Translations under genes and position numbers: made by a program | Notes under the pieces: model-generated | The model's input: the letters and a program-made list of their open reading frames with translations, nothing else | Told to the model about the DNA's origin: nothing | The model's database searches: none | Source of the DNA: Hyalangium versicolor | GTDB taxonomy: Bacteria; Myxococcota; Myxococcia; Myxococcales; Myxococcaceae | Direction: 5' to 3' | DNA: 64,000 bases | Assembly: GCF_020103695.1 (NCBI RefSeq) | Contig: NZ_JAHXBF010000013.1 | Coordinates: 310,001 to 374,000 of the forward strand | In this document: in pieces, positions 59,001 through 64,000 of the stretch | Layout: every line of letters begins with the position of its first letter | Position numbering within the stretch: the stretch's first letter is position 1

Positions 59001-61373
59001 GCCGATGTTGCCGCTCATGAGCTCGCTGCTCGCGCGATCGAGCTGGACTTTAAAGGCCAGTGAGTGGTCCTCCTCCCAGGGATCGCCCGGGATGAGCGCG
59101 AAGGCCATCGCGAGGTAGGCAGCGGCCGAGCTGTGCGCGCTCGAGGCTCGGGCCTTCCAGCCCGCATCGGCGTTCAGCCGTGCCAGGCGGTGGCGTTCCT
59201 CGGGACTGCTGATCAGCTCCACTCCAGTGTTGAGCTGGCTGACGATCTCGAAGAGCTTCTCTCGCACCTCCTCGGAGGACAGGCGCTCCAGCAGCAGGCG
59301 CCCGATGCGCAGGTGGATCGTCTGGCGCTCTTCCTCGGGGATGAGGGCGTGCGCCGCCTGCTGGATGCGATCATGCAGGAACCGGTACTGCTCCGGAGCG
59401 CTGCACACCACCAGGCCCTCTTGGAGCGCGGGCTCGAGGCCCCGCTCGACTTCGTCCGCGTTCATGCTGGAGATGAGGGTCAGCATCCCCAGGGAGAAGC
59501 TGTTGCCCACGCACGCGGCCAGGGGCAGCAGGTGCTGGGTGCTCGCGGGCAGCTGGTGCAGGTTGCGAGCCATGAAGTCGACGATGTTGTCCGAGTACCC
59601 CTGGGCCCGGACGCCCTCGGCATCCCAGCGCCACCCTCCGCCGGGCGCGCGGCTGAGGAGGCCATCGTGGTGCAACGTCAGCATCAACTGGAGGAGGAAG
59701 AAGGGGTTGCCGCCCGTCTTCGCGTGGACCTGCTCCGAGAGGGGAAGGATGAGCTCCACCCCCGCGCCGGGGAGCGCATCCGCCACGAGGTGCCGGACCT
59801 GCTCCATGCTCAGCGGTTCGAGCTGGAGGTCGGTCACCGGCGTCTTCGCCTTGCGCACCTCTCCCAGCGTCATCATCAGCGGGTGGGACGGGCTGACCTC
59901 GTTGTCCCGGTAGGCGCCGATCCACAGGGTCGGTGGCGCGCTCTCCTCGGTGAGGAGGTACTGGAGGAGCCGGAGGCTGGCCAGGTCCGCCCACTGCAAG
60001 TCATCCAGGAACATGACGAGCGGGTGCTCGGCGGTGGCGAAGACTCCGAGGAACTGGAGGAAGGCCTGGTTGAAGCGGTGCTGCGTCTCGGCGGGTGGCA
60101 GCTCCGGCACGGCCGGCTGCGTCCCCATGACGAGCGCGAGCTGAGGGACCAGGTCCACGATGACCTGGCCGTTGCCATCGAGGGCCTCCCTCAGACGCTC
60201 TCGCCACCGGGCAATCTCCTCGTCGGTGCCCGCCAGCAGTTGCTGCACCAGCCCCCGGATGGCCTGGGCCAGGGTGGCGTAGGGCACATCCCGCTGGAGC
60301 TGATCGAACTTGCCGCTCAGGAAGAAGCCTCGCCGCTGGACCACGGGCTTGTGCAGCTCGTTGACCACCGACGACTTGCCAATGCCGGAGTAGCCGCGAA
60401 CCAGGATGAGCTCGGGCTTGCCTCCGCTCACCACCCGCTCGAAGCCCTGGAGCAGGGTGGCGACGTGGGCATCTCGCCCGTAGAGCCGCTGAGGGAGCTG
60501 GAAGCGGCTGGGGATGTCCCGCTTGCCCAGCACGAAGAACTCCAGGACGCCCCGGCGCAGGCCCTCCACGCACTCGGCCAGGTCGTACCTCAGCCCCTCG
60601 GCGCTCTGGTAGCGCTCCTCAGCGACCTTGGCCATGCACCGCATGACGATCGCGGACAGCACGGGGGGGATGCTGGAGAGGAGCTCGTGCGGTGGCCGAG
60701 GCATCTGGGCCATGTGGGCATGGAACCACTCGAGCGCGTCTCGCCCCTGGAAGGGCCGGACGCCTGTGAGCAGCTCGTAGAACGTCACGCCCAGGGAATA
60801 GAAGTCGGTGCGGTAGTCCACCGCCCGGTTCATGCGCCCCGTCTGCTCCGGAGACATGTAGGCCAGCGTCCCCTCGATGAGGTGCGTGGGCGCTGCATCC
60901 ACATGCTCGGTGCGCTGGAGGGTGGCGGCGCCAAAGTCGATGATGCGCGGCTCGCCCGTCGGGGTGACGATGATGTTGGAGGGCTTGATGTCCTTGTGGA
61001 TGACGCCCCGGAGGTGGATCTCCGCGAGAGTCGCGGCCAGGGAGACGGCCAGCTCGAGGAAGCGGTCGACCTCGAAAGGTCTGCCCACGGCTTCCGAGAG
61101 GGCGACCCCCTGCACCTCTTCCAGGATCAGGAGGGGGCGATCGTCGATTCGCTCGCAGCCATAGGGGCGTGTGACGCCTCGCACGCCCTGGAGCCGCTGC
61201 AGGATGCCGTACTCCCGGCGGTACCGCTCGTCCTCACGCGAGCTGACGGCGGGGCCCACCGGCGTCTTGATGATGACCGGTGCGTCATCCTCCTCGCGCA
61301 CGCCCTGGAAAAGCGTGTTCGAGCCGTTGACGCGGACCGGACGATGGATCGTGTACCCCGGGAGCTTCCACAT
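56073..61373 (-). CDS. hybrid Ser/Thr kinase - AAA ATPase - GAF - histidine kinase (LHNVGN type)
   Basis: Protein of 1766 residues with the same plan as the gene at 39710-45130. Ser/Thr kinase (about 1-265): Gly loop absent, Lys in VIIKTP, HKDIKPSN, intact DFG. ATPase: Walker A GYSGIGKS near 330, FLDDLQWAD. A long helical region follows, then GAF (about 1345-1500) and a histidine kinase core whose box is NVLHNVGNVLTS, with NLISNAKYAM, DSGKGFT and HGFTTRKEGHGFGLH. Thus the front matches the other hybrid while the end matches the sensor kinase at 52941-55211. ATG 61373 begins MWKLPGY. No receiver domain is present; the output partner is unknown. Confidence 0.93.
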   Translation of the reverse strand: MWKLPGYTIHRPVRVNGSNTLFQGVREEDDAPVIIKTPVGPAVSSREDERYRREYGILQRLQGVRGVTRPYGCERIDDRPLLILEEVQGVALSEAVGRPFEVDRFLELAVSLAATLAEIHLRGVIHKDIKPSNIIVTPTGEPRIIDFGAATLQRTEHVDAAPTHLIEGTLAYMSPEQTGRMNRAVDYRTDFYSLGVTFYELLTGVRPFQGRDALEWFHAHMAQMPRPPHELLSSIPPVLSAIVMRCMAKVAEERYQSAEGLRYDLAECVEGLRRGVLEFFVLGKRDIPSRFQLPQRLYGRDAHVATLLQGFERVVSGGKPELILVRGYSGIGKSSVVNELHKPVVQRRGFFLSGKFDQLQRDVPYATLAQAIRGLVQQLLAGTDEEIARWRERLREALDGNGQVIVDLVPQLALVMGTQPAVPELPPAETQHRFNQAFLQFLGVFATAEHPLVMFLDDLQWADLASLRLLQYLLTEESAPPTLWIGAYRDNEVSPSHPLMMTLGEVRKAKTPVTDLQLEPLSMEQVRHLVADALPGAGVELILPLSEQVHAKTGGNPFFLLQLMLTLHHDGLLSRAPGGGWRWDAEGVRAQGYSDNIVDFMARNLHQLPASTQHLLPLAACVGNSFSLGMLTLISSMNADEVERGLEPALQEGLVVCSAPEQYRFLHDRIQQAAHALIPEEERQTIHLRIGRLLLERLSSEEVREKLFEIVSQLNTGVELISSPEERHRLARLNADAGWKARASSAHSSAAAYLAMAFALIPGDPWEEDHSLAFKVQLDRASSELMSGNIGEARRLLDGLRSRVRSRVDIAAAYGLMHEVLLIVGEIQTSVTCLLECLGLLGMPMDPHPTWEEAAAAREEVQALLGGRPIESLIDLPLMTDADMKPVMSVLGRLFPSAYLTDNNLLVLHVCRMVALSLRYGNTNDSVIAYSSIGVLLGKFFHSYQEGYAYGVLALSLVDRYNLANERVRVLFNMEMISYWCRPLPVAHDFALGGFQQAIQTNNYLFACYIVGHLVWNRQAMGHPLDDVYQDALDRMDFMRKTGFVGVVDTTLIVLRYMQTLRGLSPTFGTLDGEDFDEKALESSLSPAHMSSMVCQYWLSKMQARFMCGAYTEAREAGDKASAFIWSFIGIIPLVDFHLFHALALIACYEGAAPEDQRRYLEAAEEHWQQFEEWAANCPETFRALERLIAAELARIRGRLDEALPAYEEALRMAREHGFMQHVALVAELAANFYRRRQAPFIAEAYVRQAREAYMQWGALGKVKQLDALWPFLVTPVVSAGTTSTTTSESRELDVLAVVKAQQAVASEIVLEKLVSALMRVATENAGAQRSALLLPRGDKLVLAADTEGASEGAQALPLDEAEAVLPWTIISYVRRTHEHVLISDAAAPHPFSTDPYLAQSGARSVLCLPLLRQEALSGVMYLENKLASGAFTPARITLLGQVASQAAISIENARLYAEIQRAEAALRCANDELERRVEERTRELKQAQAQLVDTARAAGMAEIASNVLHNVGNVLTSAGINLEQMRSALAASRLDRAAQLSAMLKDHQEDLVGFLTKDPRGRVLPNYLVALSKELSHEQTQLRTNLDEMGLHIEHIHAIVRVQQDYAKTSLLLEEWDLAQLIEDSLRFQLAALRRHGISVTREFGSVPRLRLDKHKVLQILINLISNAKYAMDELPEEQRHLCVRLTVQGNMARIQVVDSGKGFTPEVRKQLFAHGFTTRKEGHGFGLHSSALAAQVMGGRLLLESEGPGKGATATLEFPLQQSV

Positions 61374-61425
61374 GAGCGGAGTCCACCGCCAGGACCGCCC
61401 TCATGCAAGTCCCGGAGACATCGTC

Positions 61426-62982
61426 TCAGAAGAGCACGCGCTGAACGCCTGCTGCCTGGAGGAGGTAGTCCCGGGAGGCTTCGAGGGTGGCTCGGAGGAG
61501 GGGCCAGTTCACGTCTACCAGGGCTCCCCGCCATTTCCGGATTCGGCCCGCGACGATGACCGTGTCCACGTTGCTGCGGTCCATCAGCGTCACGACAGCC
61601 CCCGGCACGTTGTTGAGGGGGGCGACATTGATGGCATCCGCCCGCAGCAGGATGATGTCGGCCTCCTTGCCCGGCGTCAGCGAGCCGATCTTGTTCGAGA
61701 GCCGGGCCACCCGGGCCCCCTCGACCGTGGCGAAGCGAATCACATCGCGGCAGGTGAGGAGCTCGGGCAGGTTCGTCTCCCCGTTGATGGCGCGCTCGTT
61801 GACGAGCGCCCGCTGAAGCGTGAAGACGGTCCGCATCTGGGTGAAGAAGTCCGCGGCCATCGTGCACTCGACATCGACGCTGAGTGCGGGCTGCACGCCA
61901 TGAGCGAGCGCGGCCAGGATGGGCGGCATGCCGTGCCGCATGGCCATCTCGATCGGGGCCGCCATCGAGACGGTGACGCCGTGCGAGGCGATGGCCTGCC
62001 ACGAGCCCTCCGAGAGGTGGGTGGCGTGGATGAACTCGAGGTCCGGCCCAAGCAGGCCCTCGCTCGCGAGCTGCTCCACGAGCGTCTCCTGGTTGAGGCT
62101 GCCGACGAGGTGGGTCACGATGTACAGGCCATTCTGACGGCCAATGTTCCAGTAGGTCCGGAAGTTGGGGTCGAACAACTCGCCGCCCATGGCCAGGGTC
62201 AGGAGCTGGTCGGTGGACGAGAAGTAGCGGCTCCGGATGCGCTGGAGATCATTCGGGAAGATGTTGTGGGGACCCACACCCGGTGAGTACACGAAGACCG
62301 AGCGGCGGCCCGCTTCCTGGAGTCCCTTGATGACGGCATCGCTGTGCGCTGGCGAGTGGCCCACCTGAGACGTGTCGACGACCGTCGTCACCCCCGCGTC
62401 CAACTGGCTGAGCGACGCGACGAGCTCGGCGATGAAGGCGTCCTGCGGCCTGAAGAACGGCGTGATGCGGGTGTGAATATAGTCGAGATAGTTCTTCTCG
62501 CCGTGCGGCAGCCCGTCGTTGGACAGCAGTCCGTCCGACAGGAAGCTGCGCAGCGCGGTCTGGTATTGATGGTGGTGGGTGTCAACGAACCCCGGCATGA
62601 CGATCATACCGGTGGCATCGATGATGGTTGCATCCGAGGCGTGCAGGTGAGGGCCGACGGCGACGATCTTCTTGCCTTCGATGAGCACATCGCCCTTGGC
62701 AAAGTCTCCCACATTCGGATCCATGCTGAGGACGGCGCCGCCCTTCAGCAGGTAGCGCCTGTTCGAAGCACCAGTCTCCGCGGGCAGGTCACGGTCCCTG
62801 TCACCGCTCTCCCGAGACATGTCCCCCTGCTCGGGCGCCGCCAGTGCTGGCGCAGGAGCTGAAGCCACCGCCGCGGCTCCCAGGGCTGAAGCCCCCACCG
62901 CAAGCAGCTCGCGACGAGAGGTGCCAGCCTTCGCCGGCTCGCTGTCATGCAGCGAGTTGTTTCCACAAAGCATTTGACACAT
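61426..62982 (-). CDS. Tat-exported metal-dependent amidohydrolase
   Basis: Protein of 518 residues of the amidohydrolase superfamily (chlorohydrolase/guanine deaminase-like). The N-terminus has SRRELLAVGASALGAAAV (about 22-39), a twin-arginine signal, ending near ALA. Metal ligands: GFVDTHHHQYQ (HxH), VTHLVGSLNQE, FIHATHLSE, and Asp in LSVDVECT. The N-terminal and C-terminal beta parts (GKKIVAVGP; GKEADIILLRAD) complete the composite barrel fold. Deamination or hydrolysis of a small heterocycle or amide in the periplasm is expected. ATG 62982 follows GAGGGGGG; an in-frame start at 63024 would bury the signal deeper. Confidence 0.9.
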   Translation of the reverse strand: MCQMLCGNNSLHDSEPAKAGTSRRELLAVGASALGAAAVASAPAPALAAPEQGDMSRESGDRDRDLPAETGASNRRYLLKGGAVLSMDPNVGDFAKGDVLIEGKKIVAVGPHLHASDATIIDATGMIVMPGFVDTHHHQYQTALRSFLSDGLLSNDGLPHGEKNYLDYIHTRITPFFRPQDAFIAELVASLSQLDAGVTTVVDTSQVGHSPAHSDAVIKGLQEAGRRSVFVYSPGVGPHNIFPNDLQRIRSRYFSSTDQLLTLAMGGELFDPNFRTYWNIGRQNGLYIVTHLVGSLNQETLVEQLASEGLLGPDLEFIHATHLSEGSWQAIASHGVTVSMAAPIEMAMRHGMPPILAALAHGVQPALSVDVECTMAADFFTQMRTVFTLQRALVNERAINGETNLPELLTCRDVIRFATVEGARVARLSNKIGSLTPGKEADIILLRADAINVAPLNNVPGAVVTLMDRSNVDTVIVAGRIRKWRGALVDVNWPLLRATLEASRDYLLQAAGVQRVLF

Positions 62983-63296
62983 GTCGTGTTTCCCCCCTCT
63001 GGAGCTACCAGAGTCCTTGGGCATGCCGCCGTTTTCTCGGGGCGCCCACGTTGTCTTCCCTTGAGGTCAGTCAAGAATAGCGCGCGAAAGAACACAACGT
63101 CGAGCCTTGTTATCAACGTTTTTTGTGTGTCATCTTTTGGCACGGTCTGCCCACCTCCAGAGGCGGTGTAAGCGGCTCCAGCTTCCACGCGCATCACTCG
63201 TGGTGTGGCCCGCCTTTTCTTTCTCCTGAACTTGTCCGAACATGGTGGGTGAGGAGCGACCCTCTTGACCGAGGTCGCCACAGCCTCAGCGCCGCT
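62983..63296. promoter_or_regulatory. divergent intergenic region with CTTGA-N6-TCAAG
   Basis: This 314-bp gap between divergent genes is A/T-richer in its middle (about 63080-63140). It holds an interrupted palindrome CTTGAGGTCAGTCAAG (63060-63075), which could be an operator for the amidohydrolase gene. No promoter boxes are certain and no RNA gene was recognised. Confidence 0.35.
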
Positions 63297-64000
63297 ATGA
63301 ACGAACTCGAGTACCGGATCAGATCAGGCGACACCTTGGCCGCGATCGCTCGCCGCCACGGCGTGAGCGTGGAAGCCATCGCTCGTCGCAATGGCATCAG
63401 CGACGTCAACCGCATCTGGGCTGGCCAGGTGGTGTGGATTCCGAGGGCGGCGCCGCCCCAGCAGAGCGCTCCGCAGCAGCCAGCGACCTACCGGGTGCGG
63501 GCGGGCGACACCTTGTTCGCGATTGCCCAGCGCCACAACGTCGATCTGGATGCGCTCGTGAGTGCCAACGGCATCCAGAATCCGGACCTCATCCGGGTGG
63601 GGCAGGTGCTGACGCTTCCTGTCGCCGCGGGGGTTGTGCAAGGCAAGCCCAGGGTGGAGCCGGCTCCCCAGGTTCGAAGTACGGAGGATTTGATCGAGAA
63701 GGCTCGCAAGCTCAATGGTGAATACATTGCCTTGCGGCAGCGGTATATGGAATGGATTGCCAATCCGGAGGAGGCAGCCTGGTATTGCATTGCTCAGTGG
63801 ACCCAGGCGTTGGTCAAGGTCGACGCGGAGGAGTATGGCCCTCTCGTCAACGCTGTCTCCCTGAAGGCTTTCCTGAAGAACCATGAGTCGCAGGAACAGC
63901 AGCGCCGGCTGGCCTACGAGGCCAAGGGGCGCGAGCTGGCGGCGCTCCTCGCACTCCCTGCGTTCAAGCAGCAATTTGATGCCTTGGGAGGATCGTCGCG
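63297..64000 (+). CDS. double LysM domain protein (3' end outside window)
   Basis: At least 234 residues; the frame is open at the right edge. Two LysM domains are clear: about 5-50 (YRIRSGDTLAAIARRHGVS to GQVVWIP) and about 63-108 (YRVRAGDTLFAIAQRHNVD to GQVLTLP), separated by a Pro/Gln linker. A helical, charged region follows (TEDLIEKARKLNGEYIALRQ, EEAAWYCIAQWTQALVKVDAEEYG). No signal peptide is seen, so it may act inside the cell, be released by lysis, or be exported by a contractile or other machine. LysM binds peptidoglycan or chitin. The C-terminal domain is cut off, so an enzymatic or toxin function cannot be judged. Confidence 0.8.
   Translation, partial: MNELEYRIRSGDTLAAIARRHGVSVEAIARRNGISDVNRIWAGQVVWIPRAAPPQQSAPQQPATYRVRAGDTLFAIAQRHNVDLDALVSANGIQNPDLIRVGQVLTLPVAAGVVQGKPRVEPAPQVRSTEDLIEKARKLNGEYIALRQRYMEWIANPEEAAWYCIAQWTQALVKVDAEEYGPLVNAVSLKAFLKNHESQEQQRRLAYEAKGRELAALLALPAFKQQFDALGGSS

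Noticed and set aside
59064..61559. An 831-codon plus-strand frame over the second hybrid kinase
   Set aside because: It is antisense to intact kinase and ATPase motifs and shows no protein-like features of its own.

Overview
The window looks like a chromosomal segment of a myxobacterium, probably of the Cystobacterineae (Archangium/Cystobacter/Melittangium type). The evidence is high GC with near-total G/C third codon positions, many Ser/Thr kinases, kinase-ATPase-histidine kinase fusions, many lipoproteins and a DUF2381 gene beside a membrane Ser/Thr kinase. Genus is not decidable from the sequence. No rRNA, tRNA, CRISPR array, insertion sequence or prophage was recognised.

Region 1-9527 is the most distinctive. 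Seven genes lie on the minus strand. Two near-identical toxin-like lipoprotein/immunity-like pairs (copy 2 at 6797-9527; copy 1 at 2397 running off the left edge) flank a DUF2381 exported protein, a membrane Ser/Thr kinase and a second kinase that has lost key catalytic residues. The two pairs align at a constant offset of 7130 bp with no net indel. Their differences concentrate in one block spanning the toxin C-terminus and the immunity N-terminus, as expected for a polymorphic (Sit-like) kin-discrimination cassette.

Region 9651-13703 holds a fatty-acyl-CoA ligase followed by a small gene interrupted by an in-frame TGA, a divergent exported M20 amidohydrolase and a DUF2383 four-helix protein. 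Region 13781-18775 is an ECF sigma operon (sigma, membrane anti-sigma candidate, exported Pro-rich protein, TPR plus outer-membrane barrel protein) with a divergent Gly-rich lipoprotein gene that carries an ECF-type promoter, followed by a YkgJ-like cysteine-cluster protein.

Region 18870-26935 (minus strand) holds an M16 peptidase, a 1481-residue kinase-cyclase-like-ATPase-TPR protein and a histidine phosphatase. Region 27148-28805 is a classic YCII/DGPF plus ECF42 sigma pair. Then come a secreted twin beta-helix glycanase with two FN3 domains and a CBM56-like module (29143-31803), a 1312-residue Kelch/FG-GAP lipoprotein (31886-35824) and an Ala/Gly-rich protein with amphipathic repeats (36184-37245).

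Region 37249-48531 carries an O-methyltransferase, a divergent cyclopropane-synthase-like methyltransferase, a kinase-ATPase-GAF-histidine kinase hybrid, and an AidB-type acyl-CoA dehydrogenase overlapping an acyl-CoA ligase. Region 48548-52870 has a Cys-rich lipoprotein, a membrane-anchored AlgH-like protein, a transglutaminase-like protein, and a TetR-alpha/beta hydrolase operon with a double palindromic operator. Region 52941-64000 has a Cache-HAMP histidine kinase, a cyclase/formamidase-like hydrolase, a second giant hybrid kinase whose histidine kinase core matches the nearby stand-alone kinase, a Tat-exported amidohydrolase and a LysM protein cut by the right edge.
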